This document shows positions 44,364 through 55,657 of a DNA stretch of 64,000 bases, piece by piece (position 1 is the first letter of the stretch; every line of letters starts with the position of its first letter). Source of the DNA: Diphasiastrum complanatum (taxonomy: Eukaryota > Streptophyta > Lycopodiopsida > Lycopodiales > Lycopodiaceae); assembly GCA_029204225.1 (NCBI GenBank), contig CM055102.1, positions 49,511,928 through 49,575,927 of the forward strand. Reading direction: 5' to 3'. The notes beneath the pieces are model-generated. The model made no database searches and was not told the DNA's origin. It saw only the letters and a program-made list of their open reading frames with translations. A program made the translations under genes and the position numbers.

Positions 44364-45402
44364 TACACGATGCTTTTAATGTTAATTATCTTTGACCATT
44401 TCTATTTTTGTGTCTAAATTTTTACATTTAAGGTGTTCTTTTGTTTTGTTCTCACATCCACAAACATGTACAAATGGTTCACATTTATTAGTTTGTCGTA
44501 TCTTGTTAAATGTATCATTTTTAACACACATTCTTATTTCAAATTTTTTAACTTAAAAAAAGCTCATACAAAAAACAACAATGTGCATATGATTTCATCT
44601 TTGACTTTGAGATGCAAATATTGAAATTTTGTGCAAATATAATTCAAGTTTTGATTTTCTACCATGTCGATTGCAATGATAACGTCATCAATTTATCTCA
44701 CTTATATCTGAATTTTTACATCATGATTGAAAGGTTCGATGACTTCTACAATAAAGTAACAATGTTAAAATTTGGTTTTCTAAACAATAACTAAAAATCA
44801 TAGACAATCTGGTGATTTTGCATTTGATGTTGTCGATATCTTTAAATTCACTAGTCATTTAATAACAGATTTAACAATTTATTATTGGTAAAATCATTAC
44901 AAATGAACATATGTCATACCATAATTGAAATAGATTTCAATAGATTTTACCATATGCTAAATCATATGTTCAATTGTAGTGATAACATCATCAATTCACC
45001 TCACTTATATTTGAATTTTTACATCATGATTATTTGAAAGGTTCAAGAGAAGCCCTAAAATGCCCAAATATGTGATGAATTCTTCATCAAATTATGAGTA
45101 AAATTTTGGTTTTCCATCTACCAATGTTGTTGCTGATCCATATGCTTGACATTTGCTATCTATGTTGAGTGCTTTGCAATTGTGGGATTGATTAGCAAGT
45201 TAAGGTACTATACTTTGCCTGTGACAGTCTGTGAAGGGAATTACATGATCTTGAGCCTTGTAGTGGAGTTCAAGCCAAGGGAAAGCTAGGAAACACTAAA
45301 TTGGTAGGTGTTTTGGCTATTGGATCTCAATTGGATTCATTCAAAGTGCTTCCTCCATCATTTCAAACATTTATTGAAGTCTTTTTGCTACAAGTCTCAA
45401 CA
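44364..45402 (+). repeat. LTR-bearing repeat, copy A
   Basis: Ends in CTCAACA directly before a primer site, so its right part is an LTR. It matches, inverted, 60703-61776, and its first 300 bp match 52110-52418. The true LTR start is not fixed; the left limit given is where similarity to the other copies begins. Confidence 0.7.
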
Positions 45403-45414
45403 TGGTATCAGAGC
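45403..45414 (+). other. Primer binding site (tRNA-iMet type)
   Basis: Exact TGGTATCAGAGC abutting CTCAACA. Confidence 0.9.
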
Positions 45415-46262
45415 TATGTTATGAAATGAGCTGAATTCTTGCAATTTGACTCACTAGCATCATAGATTCTGATCAATTCATGCATTGATTGATTCTTTGT
45501 GATTATCTATGATTTGTATCTCCATTCTTGATCAAACTAAGTGAAGAGGAGTCTTGTAGGATCTGATATACATGTGTTTAGGCCTCTAAAACAAAGATCA
45601 AGCCATATCTTATCTACAAGACCAAGCTAGCAAGTTCTGCTTGCTTCCTTACATTTGATTCAAAGCAAGTTTTGGAGACAATCTCGAGGAGTAGCATTCA
45701 AGCATTGAAGAGGTAGAAGGATCAAACTTTTTGGAGCTGATTTAGGTTGTTCTCCCTCCTAAGAGTGATTTAGGTTCACTCCAAAGCATTTTGCATTTAC
45801 TCATCATTAAGATCAATTTATTTGTCAAAATTGTGATCTTTGTAGCTTGTGCTTGGATAGGAGATTGATTTGATTCTTATATAAAGGCTCAAATTGATCT
45901 TATAAGAGTGATTTAGAGTGGCATTTATGTGCAATTATATCATCTTTTCTTAGTTTGATTGGATCTTTATAAGCCTTGTGAAGTTTAGATCAAGGAGTCA
46001 ATTTGGGTCATTTTTCTACATCAAGCAAGCTAGTTTCAATTTGTATATTTTCAACATAATTGATTGAGCTCAGTATCAAATAGCTTCTTGTTGAGAACTC
46101 GTTTTTTTTATTATTCTCATGTCCCTAGATAGTGGGATAGCTTGTACTTGCATCCTTTCTATTGTGTATCCATTCTTAGATAATCAATCCATTGTTTAGA
46201 GGAGGATGTTTAGATAATCAATCTATTGTTTAGAGGAGGAGGAGAATCTATTGTTCTTTGGA
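45415..46262 (+). mobile_element. Leader of a Copia element, gag lost
   Basis: Non-coding leader matching, inverted, 60048-60690. It ends with a 34-bp direct duplication (GAGGAGGATGTTTAGATAATC...) near 46196-46240. The counterpart continues into gag, but here the homology stops, so gag and pol were deleted or never copied. Confidence 0.65.
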
Positions 46263-46930
46263 ATCCACTTATGTACAAAATTTACATTATACTACTTGGT
46301 TTTTTATCAAGCTAAATTTGCCAATTTTTGGCAATTCTTCACAGACTCTTGATCAACTTAGTGGAAATGACGTAAGATCACATATGCTCATTGTGTAGGC
46401 TAAGCGATTCAAATACGCAATCCAAAATGAATTCAAGATTGGCAAAACAAATTTTAAAAAATAGGCCCATCAATCGCTTCAATGAATTGCCGCCTAAATG
46501 AATGGATCGTTGCTGCATTCAAGATCATTGCTTCTCCCCATGGAAAGCTAATGTGTGGATTGTCGGTAGCTGCTTTAGTCAAAATCATTGCCTTGCACCA
46601 TGAAATGTTGTTGTCTGAATGATTGCAGGCTGCTACAACTCATGGAGGTAGATGAAAGAGTCAACATCTGTGGAAAAATGGGTGGACTAGGCTAATCCAA
46701 AGATGCGGAGGAATCAAACCTCCACCTTCCAAAGAGTGGGCCTAGATTCCAAGGTGGAAAGTGAGGCCCATGGGGCTGTACACTTCTACCCTCCTAACTA
46801 CTTAAAAAAAAGCGTTGATTTTACATAATGCTCCCTTTCTATTTTTAAGAGTTTAGAGAAATTTATTTTTGTAACAATTTGATTGAAGATACACGAGCGT
46901 AAAGACCAGGCCCCACCGTCACCGTAACGC
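46263..46930. other. Intergenic, no gene seen
   Basis: No element terminus or coding frame recognised. From about 46660 composition becomes GC-richer and includes short inverted words (CCACCTTCC / GGTGGAAAG) leading into the promoter region of the TFIIA gene. Confidence 0.4.
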
Positions 46931-46940
46931 CAAACGTCCG

Positions 46941-47038
46941 CCAATCAGGAAGGGACCTGAGTCACCCCTAATGCCAAACGCCACTGTGTATACAAAGTTG
47001 TCGGCTATGTGACCAAGGCGGGTGGGTACCAATATAAA
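46941..47038 (+). promoter_or_regulatory. Putative promoter of the TFIIA gene
   Basis: CCAATCA at 46941-46947 and TATAAA at 47033-47038 stand 157 and 65 bp before the ATG at 47098. Initiation would be expected near 47065 in the AACACACAAC stretch. The region is GC-rich and retains many CpGs, unlike the decayed repeats around it, which suggests it is not heavily methylated. Confidence 0.6.
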
Positions 47039-47097
47039 GCACAGACGCTGGCCCAATTGCAACACACAACAAGAAAAGAAGACGATTGATCGCTCTC

Positions 47098-47505
47098 ATG
47101 GCGAATAGAAGGAGAGGGAGAGGGAGCGGAAAAGGGAGAGATGGAGATGGAGACGGAGGGCGAGGGGGAGAGACGACTCTCGAGCTTTATCGCAAGTCCT
47201 TGATTGGCAGGGGGCTGATAGCGGCCCTGGATGAGATGGTGATCAAGGGCACCATTTCGCCGCTCTTGGCTGCGAAAGTGCTGAAGCAATTTGACAAATC
47301 CATTATCGAAGCGCTGCGCACAAAGGTGCACTCCAAGATCAGCTTCAAGGGCAATCTTCACGCTTACAGGTATTGTGACAACGTTTGGACCTTCGATTTG
47401 AAGAACGCGAGCTTCAAGACAGACAATGATGACGTGCAAGTAGTGGATCGTGTCGAGATTGTGGCTTGTGATGCAGCCTGCGTTGCGAAATCACAGCAGC
47501 TGTGA
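47098..47505 (+). CDS. TFIIA-S: Transcription initiation factor IIA small (gamma) subunit
   Basis: A 135-residue protein. TFIIA binds TBP on the TATA box in the nucleus and stabilises the pre-initiation complex; the small subunit pairs with the large alpha/beta subunit. Residues 29-73 form the helical-bundle half (LELYRKSLIGRGLIAALDEM, VLKQFDKSIIEALR). Residues 76-124 form the beta-barrel half (KISFKGNLHAYRYCDNVWTF, FKTD, VEIVACD), whose wording is diagnostic. Residues 1-25 are an Arg/Gly/Asp-rich extension encoded by a purine tract; family members are usually about 106-110 residues and start near LELYR. ATG 47098 is the first upstream in-frame ATG, and an in-frame TTG at 47086 is not a credible plant start. 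The domain is not interrupted by an intron. It could be a functional single-exon gene or a retrogene copy. Confidence 0.88.
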   Translation: MANRRRGRGSGKGRDGDGDGGRGGETTLELYRKSLIGRGLIAALDEMVIKGTISPLLAAKVLKQFDKSIIEALRTKVHSKISFKGNLHAYRYCDNVWTFDLKNASFKTDNDDVQVVDRVEIVACDAACVAKSQQL

Positions 47506-48190
47506 GCGTCGCATCAAGTGCTTTGGGGGGAATTCATTAAGTAGGTTTGTGATTTTGTTTCGAGCGATAGAGACGACGGATTAACGGAAGATGATTATCG
47601 ACATCTTTCAAGCAAATTTCTGAGATTCATTTTTGTGGTTGCAAATGCGTATATACCTGGTTAGAGAATACGGACCTGAAACAAGCTATTATGAATCATG
47701 ATATCGGCTCAAAGTTGCTTCTCTGAATCTTTTCTCTCCTCTTGACCTGGAATGAATAGACCCATTGTAAATGAATACTGCACGATTTTGATAATTTGTT
47801 TTTCGTTTACACATGGCATGTACTATATTTCTGTTTTAGCTGAGCCTAGCTTGTCAGATTGGTAACGAGCATTTTCTCAGAAAGATTTTGAGCTTATAAA
47901 ATCTTATATGTGCCAGCTACATGCAGCGTTCCATCTTAAAGTTGGCCAAGTTTGTGAGTTTTAGCATCAGATTAAGTGTCACAACATACATCAAGTGTCA
48001 CACTGTTAGGGCACACTGTTAGGGAACAACAACAATTACTATGAAGGAGATCGTTCCATAGACTTACCAACATAACATTACAAAGGTCTGATAATGAAGG
48101 GACCCAAGTACACTTTGTTAGTAGGCAACTGGCAAAGCAGGTCAACAGGCAATTCACAGATTGCTAGAAATCTTGAAGTTGCAAAGAATT
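47506..48190. other. TFIIA 3' flank
   Basis: No coding frame. A likely 3' end lies around 47750-47790, where AATGAATA and TGTAAATGAATA occur, weak plant polyadenylation-like words. Beyond that, AT-rich sequence without recognisable elements. Confidence 0.35.
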
Positions 48191-48196
48191 TCAGAT

Positions 48197-48945
48197 TTGT
48201 GATCACGCAAAGAGTTTCAATTTTGTGGCTCCCTTTTTGATGTTTACATTTAGGCAAGTTTCTATAAATTGTTACAACATGGGATGGTCTTGTGGTTAAG
48301 TGCTATTTAGGAAACATATTATCTTTTTCTTTCACGTGGATAGTAGACACTTATCATCTCCAACAATTTGGAGTTAAAAAGGACAAGGAAAATATTGACT
48401 CTACAAGTGGAAGATTATTTAAGCTTGGCATGTTTCAAAGAAAATTTGAATTTAATCTTGACAAAGCAATAATTTATTATCTGTTTACCTTAAATTCTGT
48501 ACAGCTCTAAAGTGTTGTAAGGGGAGTGTTATAATATTCAAGTACTAGTCACTTCAGCATGATTAAGAACCAACAACCTCGACTTTCAAAGAAGAACAAT
48601 GTTGATTCAACCATTTTTGGTACTATTATCACTCTTACATATATTACGAAGACTAAACCTTGAAACTTCAAAGAGTGCAAAGCTGTGATTTGGCAAAGAG
48701 CATCAATTTTGTAGCTTGTAGCTCCATTTTTCTTATGTTTAGGTTTAGGTGAGTTTCTACAATCTTTGCCAACATAGATGTCCTCTTTCTTTTGAGTGAA
48801 TAGTACAAAGATTTTTGAAGTTCACTTCATTTCTACATAATTGGACTTAAAAGGAATGAAGAATAAAGTCTAGAAGTGGAAGATTATATAAGCTTCACAT
48901 ATTTGAGAGAGAAGTTTGAGATAATTTGATCGTTGATAAACGAGT
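48197..48945. repeat. Diverged direct duplication, about 480-bp spacing
   Basis: Words recur in the same order: TCAATTTTGTGGCT (48217) and TCAATTTTGTAGCT (48702), GCAAGTTTCTA and GTGAGTTTCTA, and GTGGAAGATTATTTAAGCTT (48409) and GTGGAAGATTATATAAGCTT (48877). The copies are heavily diverged. No element termini were recognised. Confidence 0.5.
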
Positions 48946-48949
48946 TCAA

Positions 48950-51660
48950 TCCATTTATAGCAAGAGGTTGTATCATAGATGGCCCAGTTTTTCGAGACTT
49001 TGGGGAACACATGAACGGCTCATGAGAAGGTATGTCTGGTAGACCTCTTGCAACCAGAATGTTGTCTACTGTAGCTCGTAGTTGCCTTGTTGCTCAATTC
49101 CTTTGTCAAAAGCAATCGACCTCCTTAATGAAGGTCTTTGGAAATATGTGTGATTAGGTTCCCTAGAAAACCCCATCTCATCTCCTTAATGACCAAGTTG
49201 ATGCCAGTTGATTGCTGCTTTAAGCTCGGATCATTGCTTGGGGCCTCCCTTGGCACACGAAGTGGAAAAGGATGTGTAAGGGGCAAGGTACCCTTAAGTA
49301 GTTCACAAGGGACACTGTGGTTGGGCCATTTAAAAAAACCATATCAACCTTCTTAAGGAGGTCTAAGAGGAGGGTCTGACCCCATAGTCCATGAGTCACT
49401 TGTTTAGGTAGTTGTCTTCCTTGGCATGGGGTTTAGGGTCAACTCCTAGTATTTTGGAGGGAGGGAACGATTAATCACCATTTATAAAATCCTGATTTTT
49501 CATGTGGAAAATTTGGCTAACATTGGCAACTTCACTAGATAGTATGACCCATAGCGCACCCAAAATCTCTAGTTTTAGATAGTGGTTTTTGATTATATTT
49601 TGCGCAACTATAGCTTTGGGATCAACACTCTTTGGTGGGGTGATGCTAACCAAACTTTTTGTAGATCAGTTACTAGCACGTCTTCACATGTCTTCTATAA
49701 ATATGGTACAGGTCTTCAACCCTGCAAAACAACCCCATTCTTGTCCTCCTCCTTTGGTGCACCCACTCCTATCAGTATTGGAGAAAAATGCCCATCCTCA
49801 TACCGATGCATATGATGGCATGTAGATGTAGATTTCGGTGTTTGGAAAAAGGCATGTGTGAAGAGGGTTAGCAATGTGTCTAACATGATCAAATTGATAC
49901 GTGTAGATCAATGTGTCTAACATGCTTGATAAGGATTTTGCACGAAGGGCAATCAATCTAATCTATGAATCCTTGCCTATCAAGAAGATAATCCTAAACA
50001 TTTGGATCATCTAATCTTTGCACTTCAATAAGGATTAGAACATACGATAAAAAATATTCACATCTGGAAATAATATTCAATCATTTTTTTCCTTCTTTTG
50101 TTGTTCATAACATCTGAAATGAAGAGAAAATCACCAAGCAAGGAAGCTAGCAAAACCAAAAAAATAATAGATAAAAACAAAAACACAAGCTTTCTACTGT
50201 CCCTTACCTTCCTTGGTGATATCAGAGATAAGGGTGAATCCTTCTTCATAATGTCTACCCAGAATTGATCTTGTTATTAAGGGTAAATCCTTCTTCATAT
50301 TGTTTATATCCCTATTTCTATTTGGCATAACTATTGGTTTGTGTATATTATAGGTGGCAAAGAGAATCTTTTTTGTCATTTAAAACAAGCCAATGGCGAT
50401 GATTATTTTTTTCTCTCTCTTCTTAGAGTTACTTGGAATTTGTCTTTCTAGTCATGCTCTTTCTTATAATCATGACCAAAATGTTGATCTTTGAATAAAA
50501 TTTAGTGTTCGACACTGTGATAAATAAATAATATATCTATATATATATTGTCTTTTAAATTTATCTACAATGGATGATGATTTATTAAAAAATTTAATGG
50601 ATATACACACCTTAGTGATGACCAAATGGCCTGACTTTAGTTCCACTCAGTCTTTCATGGTTTTCCTACTTGGTTTTAATTGGGACCTTTTAGATAGTTT
50701 GTCTGATTTGTTAGGCAATATGGGTGATGATGTTGGAATGCCTAGATGTTTTGACAGGGTGACATATATGATTCAAAACACATTATTCTATTAAAGATTT
50801 CATCTTTGGCTAGTATAAGTTCCTTCGCACCAAATCACAAGTTCTACCCATGTCAACACACATGTTATGACACTCATACAAAACTTCGCGCTTAATAGTA
50901 CCATCATGTAGCACATATGTATTTCCATCTATCAAAGGTCCACTTTTTATGAAAATTTTCTAGTTGTTTATTCTTCTTACTAGTTTGTTGTTGCACATTA
51001 TACACATTTCTAGTTCCTGCCATAAATGAACGACGTATGATTCTATCTTACAAGGTCATTTTAATAAAAGGTAAGGAGTGATACAAAGTTTTATAATAAA
51101 GGAAAGTTAATTAATTTCCTATTCGATGAAGAGCATCAACCACCTAATTAGTAGCTTAATATATAAGATCTTATAATGAATTTCCACATGGCCTTACAAC
51201 CTCTTATATTAAGTTGATTGCAAAATATTTTAGAGGGTGATGACCAATGCACACCATAAACTTTCTGAATAAAGATAATATGCCAAATTTTAAGCACATG
51301 TCCTAAGTTGTATATCTTGTAAGAGAGTCAATTAATTTGTTATTTTTGAAAGCCTCTAATTTTTCCATCTACTTTAAATGCAAAATCACTCGCATCAATC
51401 TTTACAACGCACAGTTTATCTGAGATCTGCAATTACTAAAATGGGAGTGAAACAATTAAATCTTTGAGAGCTCGAAAGCTTTCATCTAGCTAATTGTTCA
51501 TCACAATAGAATTACTAGGCCTTCCTTCGTACTTCTCACCATGTATAGAAGCGAATGGAGGGGTGCTAACTTTGTCTTGATTTTACCACAATCAATTATC
51601 AATCCATGATATTATTTTATGTCCAACATACAATCATTCAGCAATTTTGATTTTTTGTCC
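48950..51660. other. No gene seen
   Basis: AT-rich sequence over 2.7 kb. It contains a short ATG-initiated frame at 50570-50794 (74 codons) without motif or composition support, and some purine- or pyrimidine-rich stretches. No retroelement protein remnant was recognised in any frame. Confidence 0.4.
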
Positions 51661-51661
51661 T

Positions 51662-52418
51662 GAGTCAAATTATGCTTAAGCATAGGTAGGTAGCCACCTC
51701 CAAGAACCCTAATCCTAGCTTCCAAAACCAATATTACTCATTATGGCTAATAATAATAGCTATTGTGAAAATTAGGACCATCAAGTGAACTATTCTTGGC
51801 ACCCATGGTCAAGGCCTGGTCAATTGGGATTAACTCGAGATGTAACATCTCAGACTAAATATAGATCTTGACCTCAAGTTTGGCATGGTCCTTAACCACA
51901 ATAAAAAGCGCTATTAGATTACAAAATGTGAATAAGATGTGCTAGAAAGTGTAAAGAGTGTCGTTTTAGATCTAGAAACCTTAGAGAGTGTTGAATTTGT
52001 TTACCAACAAGATGACACTCACAAGTTTGTGACATTTTTTTAATGAAAAAATTAATAAATACATGTGTCATAAGGCGTCTCAAATAAAAACATGCATCTT
52101 GCAATAATTTACGCGATGCTTTTAATGTTAATTATCTTTGAACATTTCTATTTTTGTGTCTAAATTTTTACATTTAAGGTGTTCTTTTGTTTTGTTCTCA
52201 CATCCACAAACATGTACAAATGGTTCACATTTATTAGTTTGTCGTATCTTGTTAAATGTATCATTTTTAACACACATTTCTTATTTCAAAATTTTTAACT
52301 TAAAAAAAGTTTATACAAAAACAACAATGTGCATATGATTTCATCTTTGACTTTGAGATGCAAATATTGAAATTTTGTGCAAATATAATTCAAGTTTTAT
52401 TTTCTACCATGTCGATTG
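51662..52418. repeat. Repeat copy B (inverted relative to 61.5-62.85 kb)
   Basis: Matches 61500-62850 on the opposite strand. It includes a partial copy of the LTR that precedes the 63193 primer site (51662-51853) and the flank of the LTR-bearing repeat (51910-52418). Relative to the other copy, about 600 bp is absent at about 51918. Copia E interrupts it at 52419, right after CGATTG. Confidence 0.7.
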
Positions 52419-52668
52419 TGTCAACAATCAGAAATGCAATATCAAGCATTCACCATAAACAATCACCAAGTAGAGAGATGGAAGAAAAACACGCAATATC
52501 ACTCTATCACACTACGACATACTGAATGTAAAATGTACATATAAACCCTGAACCTTGATAGAGAGGGAGAACCTAGGAGTGGACTACTAGACTAGCCAAC
52601 AGCTAGTTACAACTAGTAATAAAGTAACTAAGAAGTGTAACAATGAAGTTTATCATTGATTTCTAACA
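52419..52668 (-). repeat. Copia E 3' LTR
   Basis: About 250 bp, in the element's orientation TGTTAGAAATC...TTGACA. It abuts a polypurine tract on one side and sharply interrupts repeat copy B on the other, which fixes its outer end. Confidence 0.7.
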
Positions 52669-52677
52669 CTCTCCCTC
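52669..52677 (-). other. Copia E polypurine tract
   Basis: Minus-strand GAGGGAGAG immediately before the 3' LTR TGTTAG. Confidence 0.75.
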
Positions 52678-53342
52678 AATGATAAAATTACGTTCTTCTA
52701 TTCCTAGTACAAAACTTTTCAAATTTACATCTACCTAATGACTTAGTAAAAATATCTGCCACTTGATCTTCAGATTTACAGAAAACAAGATCAATGGCTC
52801 CATCAAGAATTCTCTCAAACAAAATGATAATGTATTTCGATGTGCTTGGTTCGAGCATGTAAAGCTGGATTTTTGGCAAGGTGAATGCAGCTTTGATTGT
52901 CGCAAGATATAGTAGTTGCATCCACCTATGGTTGACCTAAATCCACAAGCAATCTTGGTAACCATACCTCTTCTTGTGCAGCATTGCTGAGTGCTCGATA
53001 TTCAGCTTCCGTCGAGGATAAGGCTACTGTAGGTTGCTTTTTGCTGCTCCATGAAACTGCAGTTGTACCATAACTGAATGTATGACCACTGGTAGACCTT
53101 CTGTCATCAATATTACCTGCCCAATCAGCATCTGTATATCCTATCAATATTGGCACTTCAGGTTGATCATACTTCAAACCAAAATTCAATGTCCCTCGAA
53201 TGTATCTGAGAATACGTTTAGTAGACTTCCAGTGTGTTTGACTAGGATTTTGCATAAATTGACTAACAACACCAACAACATAAGAAATATCAGGCCGTGT
53301 GTCTGTCAAATAAATCAAGCTACCCACCAACTGTCTATACAA
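52678..53342 (-). pseudogene. Copia E RNase H
   Basis: MYRQLVGSLIYLTDTRPDISYVVG, YTDADWAGNIDDRRSTSGH (catalytic Asp), VALSSTEAEYRAL (catalytic Glu), then after a stop at 52926 SCDNQSCIHLAKNPALHAR and VADIFTKSLG in shifted frames. It is well preserved except for these breaks. Confidence 0.85.
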
Positions 53343-53488
53343 TCCACTTTCTCATATTCATCATATGCAGTAAGCTTCGTGTTGACATCCATAGGTGTAC
53401 TCAAAGGCTTACAATTCTGCATATTGAACTTATAAAACAAATCTCGTGCATATTTGCTTTGTGTAAGAAAGACCATATTTTCCTTTTG

Positions 53489-53935
53489 TCATACTTCAAT
53501 GCCAAGACAATAGTACATCAATCCTAGATTGCTCATGTCAAAAGCATTGGAAATATCTGATTTGATTTCATAAATTAAGCTCTCAGTACTTCCTGTAATA
53601 ATCAAATCATCCACGTACAGCACAATGAACACTATATCTGAATCTTGCCTTAGAATGTAAAGATAAGGATCAACATCGCTCTTTACCATTCCCCTTCCCT
53701 TAAAGTGTTTATCAATGCTAGAGTACAATGCCTGTGGTGCTTGCTCCAATCCATAAATAGCTTTGTTGAGCTTACAAACAAGGTGCTCTCTCCCTGGTTC
53801 AATAAATCCTTGAGGTTGTACTAAGTACCCCTTCTCATCCAACACTCCATTAAGAAAAGCAGATTTAACGTCCATTTGCTGGATCTTACAACCATGGAAA
53901 GTAGAAATAGCAATGATAGAATGTATAGTTACCAT
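53489..53935 (-). pseudogene. Copia E reverse transcriptase, distal part
   Basis: IQQMDVKSAFLNGVLDEKGYL (catalytic Asp), KLNKAIYGLEQAPQALYS, IVLYVDDLIITGS (active site YVDD) and LGLMYYCLGIEV. Between this and RNase H a frame break covers 53342-53489. The upstream part of RT lies in duplication copy 1. Confidence 0.85.
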
Positions 53936-55657
53936 CTTAGCTACGAGTGCGAAGGTTTCTTCAAAATCAATGCCTTTCTACTGCTCAAATCCTCTCGCAA
54001 CCAACCGTGCTTTGTACTTGTTGAGTTGCCCATTTGCTTCATATTTGATCTTATAAATCCATTTGCATGCGATAGGCGTCTTATCATCAGGTAGCTTAAC
54101 CAAGTCCCACGTCCTATTTTTTGATATGGCCTCCATTTCTGTTTCCATTGTTGCACGCCACTCCTTGTGCTCCTTTGCTTCATGAAAGGTTTTTGGTTCT
54201 TGAGCCTTTAGCATGGAAACCATTAGGGCTAGATTCATTTCTAACCTTGTAGGAGCTTTCCAATTTCTGCTTGACCTTCTAAGCTCTCTCTGCTCACTAG
54301 ATTTGGGAGTATCTCCCTTCTTTGCACCATCTGTGACTGATAAGTACCATTTAGGTACTCTCTTGGGAATTTCAGCATCAGGCTTGCCTTTGTTCAATGA
54401 ATTTTCTATATCAAAATCCACTTCCTTCTTGACATGTACTTTCGCTCCCTCATCAAAAGGTTCAGTGATTACTTCAGATTGTTCACCTCAACCCATCTCG
54501 TCAAATGTTGCATCCCTAGAAATTACAAGCTTTTGGGCATTTGTGTCATACATCTTGTATGCCTTGGCCTTCTCATCATATACACGATAGCTTTTTCATC
54601 CAATTTCATTCGTTTCTCATCAGGAATATGAGCATAAGCATCACAACCAAATACTCTCAAATGAGAAATATTAGGTTTCTTTCCAGTAACAGCTTCATGA
54701 GGTGGCTTACCTTCCACAGATTTTGTAGGACACCGAATCAGGATGTGCCTGTGCTACAAGCTTTTGTCCAAAACGTGTTTGGAAGACCCTTGCTTTTGAG
54801 CATCGCCCTGGCCATCTCAACAATAGATCTGTTCTTTCGTTCTGCAACTTTATTTTGTTGCGGTGAATGAGGTGTTGTAGTTTGCCTCTTGATCCCTTGA
54901 TCTTTGTAGAAATCAATAAATTCTGTCAAAAAATACTCACCACCTCCATCAGATCTCAAAGTTTTGATGCAACATCTTGTTTGCTTTTCAACTAATGCCT
55001 TGAATTCCCTGAACTTAGCAAAAGCATCTGATTTCTTGCTTATGAAATAAATCCAAATGCATCTGCTATAATTATCAATGAAGGTGATAAAGTAATAGTA
55101 GCCACTAAGAGATCTAGTCTGCATAGGTCCATATAGATCACTGTGGACAAGATCTAGGATGCCACTGGCTCTCCTTGCTCCACTTTTGGGAAACCTCTCT
55201 CTATGTTGTTTTGCCAAAATGCAACCTTCACAAATTTTTCCTTCAAAAGAAATATCAGGCAATCCTATAACTAGATTACCTATTTTGAGAATCTATAAAC
55301 TTTGAGCACTAATATGACCAAATCGTTAATGCCAGAGATCACTTCGACTATCAACCGTGCTTAGAATAGCTTGAGCAAAAGATTTTGCATTCAATTTGTA
55401 GAGTCGATTCCTGTTGACTCTAGCTCCTACAGCAATCACTTTGTAGTGATTTTTGATGTCTTTGACAAGACATTTGTCACTGTCAAACTCAACCTTGAGT
55501 TGTTGATCAGCCCTCGTCTCAACAGATAGTAGATCGTTAGCTAAGCCAGGTACATATTGCACATTGCTCATCCGCTTTATCTTCCCACTGGCTAACTTCA
55601 CTGGTACCACTCCAACTCCTTTAACAGATAGCAATTTGCCATCGGCTTGTCCAAATT
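53883..55657 (-). pseudogene. Copia E protease-integrase-RT block, tandem copy 1
   Basis: Contains, in the minus direction, LSVKGVGVVPVKL and NVQYVPGLANDLLS (protease), the integrase zinc region and core (EGCILAKQHRERF, LVHSDLYGP, LRSDGGGEY, VAERKNRS), then the RT start (CKWIYKIKYEANGQLNKYKARLVARGFEQ). It is joined at 55657 to RT sequence of copy 2. The two copies share several of the same breaks (for example the stops near 54490/56267 and 54597/56376), so the block was already defective when duplicated. Confidence 0.85.

Noticed and set aside
46660-46730. Possible tRNA-like 3' half on the minus strand (GGAGG, loop, CCTCC)
   Set aside because: No matching acceptor, D or anticodon arm could be built around it.
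47086-47097. Upstream TTG as TFIIA start
   Set aside because: Plant translation uses the ATG at 47098, which is in good context; the TTG extension only adds four residues.
50570-50794. 74-codon ATG frame as a small host gene
   Set aside because: No recognisable domain or promoter/terminator support, in AT-rich DNA; nothing beyond frame length supports it.
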